Positions 36,786 through 51,110 of a DNA stretch of 64,000 nt are shown here, in pieces. This DNA comes from Opisthocomus hoazin (lineage: Eukaryota > Chordata > Aves > Opisthocomiformes > Opisthocomidae). The stretch lies in NCBI RefSeq assembly GCF_030867145.1, contig NC_134420.1, positions 8,831,323-8,895,322 of the forward strand, given 5' to 3'. A program made the position numbers and the translations under genes. The notes below the pieces were generated by a model. It was not told the DNA's origin and did no database searches. It worked only from the letters and a program-made list of their open reading frames with translations. Positions within the stretch are counted from its first letter, which is position 1; the number at the start of each line of letters is the position of its first letter.

Positions 36786-39700
36786 TCCCTTAAGTCGTAC
36801 CAGTAGCTCACCAAGATTGGCACTGAGACCTGAGCTGAGGAGGACAGGAATGCCAAGCAAGTTGCTTAAACCTCCAGAGACACATCCAATTCATTACTGT
36901 ACTCCTGAACAAGGTGACTGAAAAGAGGTGAAGAGGAAAGAGAAATAAAGATTTCTCAATGATACATATGGGAGGAGAAATAACACCCCAGTGGGAGGGG
37001 GCATTGGATTGCCAAATGCCTCCTTGTCTCCCTGCTAGAGAAAGCTTACTTCTTCCGCTGTGAATGTAGGATTGAAAACGCTAAGTGTTAAAATGTTAAC
37101 AAAAGGAAAATGAGTTTGCACAGTGAAGGAAAATCAAGAGTATGTCAATAAAAGCAAATACACCAGCAGGGAAATTTACAGGGAAAGATAGAGCACATTA
37201 CATACAGAACAGTAAAGAAGCTGACATGAACTTCAAGAAACCATCAAGGAAAGATCAAAGTGTAAATAAGATCACAAGGGTCTTTTTTACAACTTGTTTT
37301 ATGTGCCTTTTATGTGTGAAGGAAATAAATAAATAATCTTTTGTTTGAACTTTAATCAACTCACAGATTCCAGGAACAAAAGGGCTTATAGGTAGCAGTC
37401 CCTGTTGTTTCAACAAGGGAAACAAGGGGTGCCATCCCCAGAGACCCCTGCAGTAAAATGTGAGATCATTCATCTACAGATAAAGTGCATTTCATTGACA
37501 CCGAGTGGTGCATTGACTCCCTATGTAAAGGTATGTTTAATCTAGCAGACAAAAGTAGAACAAATTAGGCATAATTTGAAAAACAAAGCAGCATGTATTT
37601 GGGGTTTTTCTAATTAAGTACGTAGTGATACTATGGATTATTTAATACACAAAAGCTGTAAAATGATTGGTATTTTCCAAGGGAATGATTTTACATCAGG
37701 CAGACATTGTGACTTATATAGGAATCTCTGGGCAAAATTCTGAGCACAGTCATCTTTCTTGGTTTTCTGGTCTCCGAATCAAGCATCTAATAATGACAAA
37801 CAGTATCTTAAAGCATCTAAATGTGCTCACGTAAAAGGTTTTTTTATTCATAAGCATATCTTAACAATATCACATCATAGCCACACTGTGCAGAAGTAGT
37901 CATGTACTCTACCCAAAAAGACAGAGTAATTCAAAATTTAACACTCTAAGCTATTTGTCACCCCCTTCAACTGAGATATGATAACCATTTGAGAGCTCTT
38001 GGGGGGTTTCTGTTTCTGCAAAATAGGTTTCTCTCACTGTGCAGACCTTAACCTCCTCTTCCCCAGCCCTAGCGAACCCAGCTGCTGTTGGCAATCGATG
38101 GTGGTAGCAATCTAGCACAGAACATTGTGTGTCATGCAACAGGGCTTTGAGCAGACCTACTTAAAAACAAGCCTGAAGCCAATAGCTTGCAAGAATAGAT
38201 TTCCACTGTTTCCAGTATTGAAAGGGCAGAATTTATATTAGCAGCGGCAAAGTTTAAGAATTTCTCTAGTTAAAGTCTTAGTAAAACACCATAGGGGAAA
38301 ACTGTGCTGCAAAATGAAGAATGGCAACAGAAACTGAACAATGGTGCAACACTGACAGAAAAGAAATTACTTTGGATTAGACAAATTGAGTTTATGACAG
38401 ATAAACATTTTCACAGAATAATCCCCCCTTGAAGCAGTTCTTGGATTAACCTATTCACAAATAAAATATCATTTGTGGATGGAGTTATTTCACCTCAGAC
38501 AGGTTCTTCTTACATCAACTTTGGATATAAAGACAGCACTAGCCAAGAAGCTCTCAATGGTTAGTCTTAATTTAGAGATTTAAATTAAGCTACAGAAGTA
38601 AGTCACACAACAGTAGAATCTTTGTTTAATAAAACCATTATGGAAATGCTAATTGACTGTCCTACAAAAACACTGTACTGATCTGTCCCTGGCTCTCTGC
38701 TAGGTAGAAGTGTTCTGCCATAAACAAAAATGAAGGGGCAAGCAAAATGAAATAAAAAGCCACACTGGGGAAGGAACGAAGAGCACAAGACATCACAAAC
38801 ATATAGTGTATTCTAAGCATAGCAGCTACTTGTTCTTTCTGATGTTACCTCATATTTGTTGAATTCATGAAGAAGCTGCTTTCAAATATCTTAAAGTATG
38901 AATTTATTAAAATAAACTTTGGACAATTTTTGTGGTTTGCCAGAAATTATCACTACTGAAATAAATCCTTAGAAAGAAAAGATAAATTTGTTACTAGCTT
39001 GAAGACATTTTTCAATAAAGACCTCCAGGAATGGCGCCAGCTTCTACCAGCTGCTTTCAAAGCAGATGAATTTTCAACATATAACAAGAATGATCACTAG
39101 CTAGCTTTTATGGACGATAGTGTTTCAATGATGCCAGAGCAATTTGATTCAAATTTTAGTCCTTTAATGGATCCATTAAATTTATTTTTTCAGTAGCCAT
39201 ACTTGAGCACAGGTCAGATTTGTAGTAGATTCTACCAGGCTTCCCTGGACCCAGACTATTTTACTGAATATAACAATGAACTCAGATTAAGGAAAGACAC
39301 CTACTTACACACCAGCCCCCTCTGGTAATCTTAGTGGTCACCAATCAAAGCTGTAAGATCTCAATTCTTCCGAGTGAAAACCTAAAATAATTTAATTCTG
39401 AACAATCTGATACTTCAATTCAATGTGGTCCTTTACTTACTCTTTTCATAATTGCTCTGGATTGATTCTCAGAGTGGTTTTCCAGTTATTTTTCATTAAT
39501 AAAGTAATACTTTCCATGCACCTTCATCATCTTCATATACCTAAAAAACAAATATACACAAGTTGAATATGCAAAATAAAAAAAATAAACTCTCAGTAAT
39601 CATTTGGATGCATCTACATTAGCATTTTAATTTAGATCTAGAGAAGGATCTTGGAGGCAGATCTCTCAGCTGCCCCCACTTTGTTTCACCCGCAGTCTTG

Positions 39701-42700
39701 GAAGGTGGAACTGTATTTTTGTATGAAGCTATGCAAAACATTGCATCCCAGCACCACACCTGATGTTCTCCAACCACAAATCAGGCAGTCAGTCAACAGA
39801 CCACAGGCAAGCCAATCAAGTAAAGTCTACCAAACTGCATTTAGAGAGTTTGCAGGACCACCAGCATTCACTCCTTTGCTCTCTAGAGCCTCTGTGTCCC
39901 AGTATTTGCTAGACATAGACACCATCTGTGAAACTCCTGGCATTTCTTTGACACTTTTTGTCTTAAAAGGAAGTAAGAAGGGATTTGAAAATTCCATCAC
40001 TATCATTATTGAAGGCAAAAGGTGCCGTTAAAGTCTTTTGACTATTTAGCTCACTTAAAGTACTATACTACTGTAAGAAAAATACCAAACATAAATGGGT
40101 TTCTTGTTTATAAGATAGACATAGTCCATTGCTGTCCATAGTGTTAAATAAAATTTTCTAAAGTATCTCAGTTACATAAAGCCTAACATTCCTTAAATCT
40201 ATTAGATATTTTGTAAATTTTAAGTTCTGTACTTTGTATCAGCCTCTGAACAACTATTTCTCTTTCACACGAAAAAGCTTCATAACTTTACAGCAAAACT
40301 GAAGCAATTCAAGGCCAACACAAAATTCAGAGCTTTCTCTATGAGCTCTGTGCTTCATATATCAGCATACAAATGCTGACACCTTTTCACGTGTCCTACA
40401 GGTAAGGATGTCTCATAAGACCAATGTCAGGTGGTCTCTAGTATGTCATGTTGATTACCACTATGTACAGCACTGACTTTCATAATGGCGATCCTCATCC
40501 TCTGTGTGCCAGCCCCCCCAACTTTTTCTTTTAAAAAAGGTATCAAAATATGAAAGATCACATTTCAGATGTCTGCACACTGTGAGCACTGCAAGGGTGA
40601 TTTTATTTTACATCACTTCACAAAAGATAGTCATAACCACGTCACAGTAGCTCCTCGCACATACTACATGCCCCAGTCCAGCATGCCTCTCACAGCTCGG
40701 AAGTTCACTGAAAAGCAACAAGGGTGTTCAGACTTAAGTCTATCCTTGTCCAGGATCTTCTGCAGCTGAGACAATATGATCCAAAGGATCACCTCCAGAG
40801 GGAGGATACTGCCCATATTACTTGACCCCAATACCTTTTATGGAGAAAATATGAAGGACAATCCTGTTTTCTGAAACTGGGAACAAATTTCCCTCTCACA
40901 ACAAATTTGGTTTTGATAAAGGGTCTTTCACCTTTGCAGCCTGTGGATGGTGGAAAGCAGCAGGTGACCAGCACCAGAATATGCTTGATAAGAACCATGT
41001 GAAGTGAACTCAAGGAGGCAATCCTTCCAAAACACCTAAGCAATGAGGACAGCGGTTCTTAATGTCTGGCACAGCCAAAAACTTCCCTTTGATCCAATCC
41101 TTTAACCCTTATAGGAGTAAAGAACAATGAAGATATGAATCACAGGCTTGTATCACAGCAAACATCTCCTAACGGAGAAAGTAACAATTTGTACTTTATG
41201 ACCTAGTGCTGAAAAGTTAAGTGAAAATCACTGATCCAATAAACTGAATGTTAATTGGAAGACATCTGTTTCTTTCTTTATTCTAAGTAATGAAGAGAAT
41301 GCATTGCTACAGTTTCTTACAACAGGATAAACAGAGCAATATATGTAAATAAAGCAAGCAGTAGAATTAATGATAAATGTAGTCACAGAGACAACATTAA
41401 AACCCCTAAGATCCCTCACTTTTAGAGAAGTCTTTCCTTTCCAAAAGGCTGAGTGCATGGCCATTGACTTCTCTGAAGGTGAAGAACAGGCTATTGATAC
41501 TGCCCTCAAGTATTACTACTATGCCTTGAGGTGCCACAGTACAGTAGAACAAAGGATCTCTAAGAACAGCAGAAGTCCATGCCAGCTGCCAAACCTGAAG
41601 CCAATGGGTGATGCTACAGGACACAGGGCCCACACCGGTTCCTTCCAGCGCCACTAAACTGTTTGAAGTCCTGCCAAGTTTCACAGCAGGTGTTACACCA
41701 GGAGCTACTGAGCAGTACCCATTTCCTATATTACATCCAAAATAACTTTTCACCCAGGTGCAGAGAAACAGAGGGAGATAACTCCTCAAAATATGGAGGG
41801 AATGAAAGAAAGATGAACCTGTTTACTGCCCTTTACTAACTAATGTAAAAATCAGCTCTGAAAAACTAGATGCAGAGGGACTTTTGAAGAGCTTGAAGCA
41901 AACACCTCGAGTCAAATACGACTATGTCATTGCTACAATGATCCACATAGAGAGCTCTATAACCTTTAAGTTAGCAAGATGATTCTTTTGAGAGGGGAAA
42001 GAAGTATTTGTTCATTCCCACCAATTTAACTTTCCCTTCTACATCTCTACTTTCCTTTCATATTACAGCAACTGGGAAGAATAAAAATTAGACAAAAGTG
42101 AATCCATTTACTGATAGACAGATCTTCATCTGTTCAGAAAAAAATTAGAATATTTTCTATATTTTTAATGACCACATGGTACAAGAAAAACAAAACCCCA
42201 GATGTTTTCAGTGTCTTTTTTGATTCAGAAGAAAATTTAAATACTTAACACAGTCTTGAAAACATCCCTAATCCAGAGCATAACTGTGTGTTTAATCCCA
42301 TTCTTACAGAACAAACTGGTTTAAAGTAAAACTTGTTTAAGGGCCAGACTGGGATAGTTCTCCGAAAAATGTTTGTATGTAAATTACAACTAGATTAAGA
42401 TCAAAGTTGTAGAATTCATGTTTTAGGTAATTTTAAAGCAAATATTAACTTCAGGCTGCTCAAGTAAACCAGTTCATCCAGCTGTTACAAACCAGCACTG
42501 AAGCTGCCATCTATGGCTTCCCATTCTCATGGCTCTTTATTCAACTCTGTCCTGCAAGCACACTGAATTTACTTAGAACTGCTGCAACAGAAAGTTTCCA
42601 TACTTGATGCAATACTAATCAAAACAGCTACACAGAACACCCATAAAGTTTATCTCTGTATATTCTAAAGAATAAAATGAAATTCAAGCCTGAAGAGCAG

Positions 42701-43767
42701 TTTACAAACTTCCAATATATTTAAGAACAAGAAAATACGAGAGTGGGGTGCAGAGAATTTCCTGTTTGCTGTTTTAAATAAGTACATACCACACAAATAT
42801 ATATACACACGCTTCCACACACGTATCTGATCTAGGTAACAAAAATTAGAAAAACTGAACTGTGCTTTTAACTGAAAGTCTACATTCTTTCAACTATATG
42901 CTCCAAGTTGAACTTTACACCTGTAATCTATGAGGAGAATCTGGCCATTGGTGAGAAACACTAATCAAAATGTAGAGTGAATGCATAATATTGTCAATGA
43001 AATAATGACACCTCTTGATGAATAATGGTAGATAATCAGTGCAAAGCTTGCTACACAAACAGCTAAAAAATTGTGGTACTATATTATCAGGTGACACCTG
43101 GGTGTTTGGAATTCATCTAAAACAGCAGAATACACTGAAATGCATAATTTTTAGCATTTCTGTATGTATGCAGCTATAACTATCCTTTAATGTCATATAA
43201 AAGAAAATACTTTGTATGCAAATCAGAGCTAAATACCTCAGTCTACAAACTAGGACCTATACTCCCTGTAGACATATAAAATAATATCTTGGCATATAAA
43301 ATAATATCTTGGCATTGCACAGAAATAAGCACTGGCCCTTCAGAATAATGTAACCTGTGAGTGCAAGCACAGACGGATTAAAGCAGATTGTGCTGCACAG
43401 CATTTATGACAAGAATGCATTGTCTGTTATACTCTTCGTTCATCTCAGTCTTTTTCATATTTTTTAAAACCACAGAATATACTTAGTTATGTACAGTATG
43501 GTTTGGTTATATGTGATTTAATTAAGAGTCAGTCTGCACATATACAATGCTTGATTCATCTACAATTTAAGATGGATAGTCAGATACGTTAGCATTGTAG
43601 AAGTGGTCAGACAAGTATTTACTGGGTACTGGAGGGGAGAGTGGGGAAAATGCACAATGAAACAAACTTTTTACCTTGCATCTATTTTGCAGTGTAATAA
43701 CCATGAATCAGAGAACAATGACATAAAAAGCAACCATAAATTGGAGGTCAAAACAATACACATCTAA
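36786..43767. other. Seven kb without a supported gene
   Basis: Mostly AT-rich. Open frames of 93-127 codons occur at 39651-40031 (+) and 41370-41789 (both strands), but they overlap other open frames, have no recognisable motif and lack splice signals; I treat them as chance. A possible 27-nt minus block with a strong GTAAGTAA donor lies near 39443-39469. A 20-bp tandem duplication is at 43273-43312. Confidence 0.45.
43273..43312 (+). repeat. Tandem duplication, two copies of a 20-bp unit
   Basis: The unit catataaaataatatcttgg is repeated exactly, followed by a partial third copy (cat). Confidence 0.95.
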
Positions 43768-44632
43768 GGGACTGGATGTCATTCAGAGGGACCTGGACAA
43801 GCTCAAGAAGTGGGCCCATGTGAACCTCATGAGGTTCAACAAGGCCAAGTGCAGGGCCCTGCACATGGGTTGGGGCAATCCTAAGCACAAATACAGGCTG
43901 AGCAGAGAATGGATTGAGAGCAGCCTTGCCAAGAAGGACTTGGGGGTGCTGGTTGACAGGAAGCTCAATATGACCTGGCGGTGTGCGCTCGCAGCCCAGA
44001 ATGCCAACCGTATGCTGGGCTGCGTCCCCAGCAGCATGGCCAGTGGGTCAAGGGAGGCGGATTCTGTCCCTCTGCTCCGCTCCAGTGAGACCCCATCTGG
44101 AGTCCTGTATCCAGCTCTGGAGCTCTCAGCACAGGAAAGACACGAACCTGTTGGAGCAGGCCCAGGAGGGGAAAAAAAATGATCAGAGTGCTGGAGCATG
44201 AATGCTGTGAGGAAAGGCTGAGAGAGTTGGGATATTTTTAGCCTGGAGAAGAGAAGGCTCCCAGGAGGCCTTACTGTGGCCTTTCAGTACTTAAAGGGGG
44301 CTTGTAAGAAAGATGGGCACAAACTTTTCAGCAGGGCCTGTAGCAATAGGACAAGTAGTAATGGTTTTAAGCTAAAAAGAGCATAGATGTAGACTGGATA
44401 TAAGGAAGTTTGTTTGTTTGTTTTTTTTTTTTTTACAACAAGGGTGGTGAAACACTGGCACAGGTTGCCCAGAGAGGTGGTAGGTGCCCCATCCCTGGAA
44501 ACATTCAAGGCCAGGTTGGACGGGGCTCTGAGCAACCTGATCAAATTGAAGTGTCCCTGCTCACTGCAGGGAGGTTGGACTAGATCACCTTCAAAGGTCC
44601 CTTCCAACCCAAACTATTCTATGATTCTATAG
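43768..44632 (+). mobile_element. CR1 LINE, about 865 bp, plus orientation
   Basis: The longest plus-strand CR1. It starts in the region after the catalytic box ([20 protein letters not shown]), continues with [20 protein letters not shown] and the Ala/Asn-rich segment, frameshifts near 44080, and ends with VVKHWHRLPREVVGAPSLET, the 3' UTR and the terminal repeat (ttctatgattctata). A T-rich expansion at 44408-44434 lies inside the coding part. Confidence 0.95.
44408..44434 (+). repeat. (GTTT)n and T14 run inside CR1
   Basis: Three GTTT units, a G and fourteen T sit where CR1 normally has aagaaatt(c/t)tt, indicating replication-slippage growth after insertion. It destroys the CR1 frame. Confidence 0.85.
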
Positions 44633-47600
44633 AACTGCACCAAATAAGCACCTAGCTTAGCAACTCAGCTTTATGTGCAATCGTATTTCCTCCTCCACCT
44701 CCCCTTTTTTTTAATTAAACAGATGACCCTGTGAGTTGTTAACCACATGAATAAACCTTATGTGGGACTTGTAAGGAAGTGCTCTTCACTTTTACAGAGG
44801 CAGTGAAAAAATTCTCATCAGAAAAGTCTTGAAAAAAATACTTGTTAAGGCTGATTGTTACAACATACAAGTCTGTTGGAAGCCATTTTTTAACTGGAAA
44901 ATTCCTGAAGTACAGTTTTGATTGAATATGAGTATATACACGAAGTTGCAAACTAAAGCTATTCAAACCTTATTCCTGCTCACACTAAAGTTAGTAGCAG
45001 AGTTCTATTGTGATCTATGAAGAAGTTAGCAAGTGTAGTGCTGATGTGTATGTGGAATATATATGATTCAATCTGGGCATCTTACACATAACATGAAAAT
45101 ATATTTCAGCACATTATGATGTATCCATCGTAAGTACCTCAAGAGTAGAATCCTAAAATAAAAATGAGAAATGTTGTTTGAAATGATCAATATGAAAAAT
45201 CCACCATCAAATCTGCTGAAGACCAAAATGGTTCACAGAAAAAAAAAAGTCAAGAAAAGGTTTCTGCCTGCTGAAGTTACTTGTTGACAGTTACTGTCTT
45301 TTTGCAGTTTTGAGATTAAAATTACATGTACTCCTCCTGACAAAAAAGCTTTTGACAGAAAGCATTAAAATTTTTGTAAAAATGTTCACTCCATACTCAG
45401 TCCAGGTGTACTCTGTATACAGAGGTACACTAAAGACAGCAGTCGTCCTACATTTTAAAAAATGGTGTATGATAATATGCCTGCCTACAATACACATGGA
45501 ATACAGTTCCACCACTCCAGGAGTTGGAACAGGCTTACTTTGACTAGCCACACTGACTTACCCAAAAATTGATACTGCTTTAAGAAAATGGAACACCTAA
45601 GATACCTAAAGCTGCCTCAAAAGTTCCAGAATTGTCAATAGTGGCATTAAAAAAACAACACAACACAAGCTCAGATTTTCATTTAGTTTCCAGCAGCACC
45701 TAGAGCCCCACCTACAATCAGCATTCTGAAGTATGGCAGTTCCTGACACAACAGGTGCCCTGACTCTTGCCTCGTTAGATCACAAGACATTGGGAACAGC
45801 TGCAGAACCTCAAAAGACTTGCATAGCATAAAACTGTATGATGCAACGCCAGTCATTTTTTGTTACTGATAAATTCATTAAAACATAAAAGTTAACTGCA
45901 TGTGTATATTGATAGGCAAGTGTTTAGCTTCAGCCAGCAGTTCTTTCTGAATGTCTCTGAAGACCAATGCGTGATTATGGATAATGTTTAGTTGCAACAA
46001 ATATCTAAACAAGAAAGGATAGTTCTAATACCCAATTTGTATTGCTACATAGTTGTCTTCATCAATCACTTCTCAAACACATGGAGAACTAAAGCAAGCT
46101 AAGTAATAAGATATCCAGCTTGCACCATCTGCAAGCACTAGTTCTCAAAGCTAATTGTTCCCAGGCTAGTCCTGACAGACACTATCACAGATCTCCTTAT
46201 TCTCTCTTAAAAATTTCTTACATCCAGAATATGGAAAAAAGCCCAAAACCCAACTGTGACTGATTTTAGTTGAGGAACACCTCACATTATATTTCACTCC
46301 CTATTACAGTTTGGATAGGGCATCACGGTCAGAGGTTCTCTTCATTTTCTGTATGTTCAATATTAAACACTGGTCTTCATAATATCTTCCCATCGACATA
46401 CAACTGAGCTATACATGCTTTCTAGAGACTTTGCCAGAAACAGCTGACACCAGCACAATTCAATCTACATAACTTCTTGTTTTCTTCTCTGGCAAAGAAA
46501 TGAAAAATATTACTTTTTTTTCCCAAAGAAAGTCTGAAACTATCAGAGTTTATAATATAGCAAAATGCCACAAAAAGGAAAAATTCTGGGTTTAGAAGTA
46601 GGCTTTCCTGGAAAAGGTACATCATATGACAAGTTGATTTCTTGAGTGATAACAATGAATTCTATAGGTTTCCCATAGATGTGCAACAGACCTGCAGCAC
46701 TCAGTACAACAGCTTGCTATAGGAAACCACAAATATCCAAAACTTGGATATTCACCCACTTTCTTTCTGTGAAAGAGTGAAGAAAGAAAAAGAAGACATC
46801 AGCTATGCTGTTAATGTAGCAGAGCTCAAGAAACAAGATCTAGCGTAATCATTACAGCAACAAAACTGCTGAAAGAAGGAAAGGCTAAGCTGAAAAAAGC
46901 TAGGACAGCAAGTTCCAAACATGCTTCTAAGCTCTTCGTGAAGTTGACCCAAACCGAAAGTCAGCAAAGTGCTCCTACTCTCTTCTCTTGAGCTTGTCAG
47001 ACTCTGTAACAGCTACCTAACACTCTTATAAGCACTATAAAGCAAAAGTTGCTGTGTAAAAATCATGCTGAAATATTTTAGTTCTCACAGGGCTATCCAC
47101 TAGGTTAAAAAGGATATGCATAGCCACATCTAAAGCAGATACACTACTGGTCAGAATTCTCAGAATATTTGTCTGTTAAAGTAGGGTTGAGCCTATTTTA
47201 GAAGAGATTTGTATCTTAAAGTGTATTTTCCCTCATCTGTTAATATCCTCTCATGAATACTACAAAACACCAAGCAATTCTGCTAAGGTTTTTAATGTTC
47301 CAGGAAAATCTGCTAGGAAGTGCTGCTTAACCTCATTCAATTTATCTTTCAATAAAGGAGTTTAGGCACATATATGTTCTGCTCACTGACTTCCAAAACT
47401 AATCAGTGAAATGAATTGACAATCTCTACTTATTGTAACAACTTCATTTGAAGTTAAAGACTATTACAAACCAGCTCTAAGCCTCTCCCCCAAATGATGA
47501 GAAACACACTCTGGTGAACAAAGACATTTCAGAGTTCACAGAGGTATATTCATTGCTACGAAGCAGAAGCAATGACTTTTTTTTTCAAATCAAGATATTA

Positions 47601-50600
47601 GACCATACAAAAAGTATTGAAACATACCACGCCTCAGATACAGATCCTGCAATGAACTTCTGTTTGTAGGAAGCTCTGTTCTATGTATACATCACAGTTC
47701 CTGCTTAGCCTATAATAGTGAAGCAAGTTTAGAGAGATAACCTCTGTAGCTTTGGACGGTTAAATTACAACAGGTACTATCCCACCTATCAGATTTTTCC
47801 TTACAAACCTACAGAAAGCATGGGGGTTTTACTGCTCCAAGTTGGATAGGACATATAATATGTATGCGTAACTTCCAAATATCAACATATTTTTGATACA
47901 GATACATAGGTATGGTTTTATGCCGCTAGACCAAAAAAAGTCATAGCCATATGCAGAACCACATACAAGAGTGGCAAATGCAAGGAATAAACACAGTTCT
48001 CTTACTCCTTTATTTTGCATTTTATAGACAACCACATAATTCACCAATAATTACACACATATAATGACCTTTAATAACTGGAAAAAAAAATCATTATTTC
48101 CATAATTCGTAATTTACAAACTCTGTATTCACAAACAAATGGCATATATTAAAATAAAAAGGACTACGTAATTCTTTAATTCCCACAGAAGTTGTATGTA
48201 TAAGCTATACGTGTTTCTTTGAATCTATCTAGCACATACTCTTCCAGTATTCATTAAAATATTTTCATTATGCTTATACAGCTTTCATGCAATCTTTTCG
48301 TTACAATAAGAACCAGATATATATTCCTTATGAATTTGGGAAAGAGAATGTCTCAGACCAAGGAAGTACAGAAGAAGTCTAAAAAAAGTAAGAATAATCT
48401 CTGCAAGATTATCCTTACATGTATTTTTAAAAAAACGAAGGTAGCCTTTCTAGTGGTGAAATGTTTATATTCAACAGACACAGTAACAATGTAGTCTCAG
48501 TTTAGAATTTACATTTTTTGAGCTGTTAAAAATAGCTGATCACATAAAATATGTAATGATCACTATCATAATGTGAAATTTTGTAAACCATGCTAGTGAA
48601 ATGAGCTCTCAGAAAGGGCTAATACCAGCAGGATTCTCAAAAGAGGGATACTTCCAAAAAGCCAGCCCAAATTCTCTCAGCGCTTTTGGTTTCAGAAATT
48701 TCAAGTTTCAGAACTGCAAAGTCTCACCAGTCATACACCAGTTCTATAATTTAAACATAGGACTACAATTATGGAGTTATTTTTCGGTACAGAAATATAA
48801 ATCTTTGTAACTTACCCGAAAATGTAAGCTGTTCATGTACAAACACAAATAAAATACTAGGACTGTAGTATGTTTGAGCTGATGCTTCCAGCTGTCTCCA
48901 CTTTTGTTGCCAACTTCAGTTTTCATATGTAATTGTGCATCTAACTTAAAGAAAAATAGATTACATATACCATTAGTTTTAATGGCTTAGAAGAAATAAC
49001 CAGGACAGATTGTGCCTGGCAATTAAAGAGTTATAGCTTTGTATTGCATGGGCAATCACATGATTTTCTTACCCTATTTTACTGCAGAGTGTACCTGTAC
49101 ATAGAGAAAAGCATATGCACACTACCAAGGCAGCCATGAAGTCCTGAACTGTATGAGATTTTCCAGTTTTATTTTTTCTGCCTTTTGTTTGAAGGACATT
49201 GTAACATATATTGAAGGGAAGAGCTCACACAGAGATTATTCTTCTTTATTATTAGCCTATTATATCTCTTACTCTATTCTATTATTGACAAAAGACATCA
49301 ATTATGAAAACACAAGACCTACAGATTTCTGCATATTAAGAAAGAATATTAACATTGCCACATACTGCTCAACCCAGTCCAGTCCAGCCGAGTCTCTGAC
49401 ACTGACCCTTGCTACAGAGAGGCAGAACATCCTTTATAGAAGAACTGGCCCTACTAAGTTACTGACTCATTACATATTTTTACCCTGTACTATGCAAACT
49501 TCAATTTTCTGAAATATTGCAACAATTATCTGTTTTTGCTTATTTTCAAATGACAAAGACACGGGACTCAATGATATATTGCAAAAGTGAGTTCTGGAAT
49601 TTCACTAAGTACTTAGAGTAAAAAAAAATGTAATGAGACTTATTTTTATTGAGTGTCATCTGGTATATCTATTTTATGCAACTTATAACTTACTAGGGTT
49701 TCTATTACACTCAATTTTATTCTCATTCTAGTTGAGCCATAGTCTTCTAATTTTTACTTCAAATAAAATATTTGTATTCTTTTTGAAGACAAAACTTTAA
49801 GACATTTGCATTTTTACTATAGCTTTCTTTCCTATCCCTGTGGAAAAAAATATGAAATTTCAGATGGTGGTATTTATATAGCAGCATTACAAAATTTTCT
49901 ATAATTTTCTTTCTTAATTTTATACAGTGTCAGAGTTGATTTCCTTTCATCACTCTCATTTAATCCAGCCTATAGGGATTCCTAGATGATTTTACTGAGC
50001 AGTAACAGTCATTTTTTGAATTAGCAATTGTTAAATTGTATAAATAATGCCAATGATTCTTTCCAATATGTATCACATTTGCTATTAATGCATTTAATCT
50101 GTTATCATAATTACCAATTCCTTAGCTTTCTTAGGCTTCTCTGAACTTGTACGATTGATGTCCAGCCTTAATCACACTTAAAAATTCTGTATCACTTGTG
50201 CATTTTTCTACTTCAGGATATTTGTATTGTTTCTTGCAAATAAAAACAAAGTATAAAGAGGCAGTAATACATTTTTAGCATTAGAGAAAGTAAGCAGTGG
50301 TGTATTTCAGAGATTTATACTTGCAAGTATTTGCTCTCCCTCATGCACACATGCAAACAAATATAAGTAAGAAGATGCCAAACGTAATGCAGAGCTTCAG
50401 GGTATAATGTTAAACTTTTGCCTTCTTAAAAGCACCTATTATTATTTCAGTCTCATTTCTCTGTTTCTCAACATGGTTTTCTTTAGAAAATATTTTTCGG
50501 TGTTAGACTGATTTCATGACTCTGCATAGCTCGATATAGAACATTAAAATACAGCAGTAGAAACTCTTCAATAATATTATTTGATTTTCCTCTTGCAAAA

Positions 50601-51042
50601 ATATTTGTGAAAGCTTATGGTGAGATCTGGCAGAGCACTTTGTAACCTCCACTTTTACGTACAAGTGTAATACAACTTTTCAAATTAATAGTCTGCAGGT
50701 TCTGAAGGATTAGCTCAACTTCAATATAAGATTTTTCTGAGAAAATATTTTAGGGTCTAGAGCTCTGTTGTTATCAAATAATAAACGTCTAATTTTTTTT
50801 CTTGGAATATTTTTACTATTTTTCTTCAGTTAAACACATCCACTATAGTAGCAGGAAAATTTTGATCAAGTTCCTTTTTAGTGTTTTTGTTCCTTAGGTA
50901 GCAGGTCATTCCATAAGGTAACCCTACAAGTGACCCAAGTCAGATATATTAAAATCTAGTAATACAATACCCCTGGACTGTTTTACATAATAAGATTTTT
51001 TTTTCCAACTCCCAGATGTTGCTAAAGGATAGAAAAAAAGAC
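44633..51042. other. Intron-like or intergenic DNA, no supported gene
   Basis: AT-rich with no CR1. Several isolated strong minus-strand donors occur (for example GTAAGTTA near 48809-48817 and GTAAGAAA near 49069) next to open stretches of fewer than 20 codons; none forms a convincing exon on its own. Confidence 0.45.
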
Positions 51043-51110
51043 CTGTAAAATTCTTCATCATGAATCTTTTTTTCTGCAAATCCCTTTTTTCCCCCCTTTC
51101 AAAAGCAATT
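51043..51110 (-). CDS. Possible 68-nt exon, phase 2 to 1
   Basis: Excellent minus-strand acceptor (cttcttttacctctattcag) followed by an open, charged frame: IAFERGEKRDLQKKRF then MMKNFT, ending at a weak GTCTTT donor. The Lys/Arg/Glu mix resembles the exon at 53470-53611. Confidence 0.3.

Noticed and set aside
39651..40031. 126-codon plus-strand ORF
   Set aside because: No familiar motif, no splice context, and an overlapping minus-strand ORF of 63 codons; consistent with chance in a slightly GC-richer stretch.
41370..41789. 95-codon plus and 127-codon minus ORFs over the same bases
   Set aside because: Both frames are open together and neither has a motif or splice sites, so neither can be preferred.
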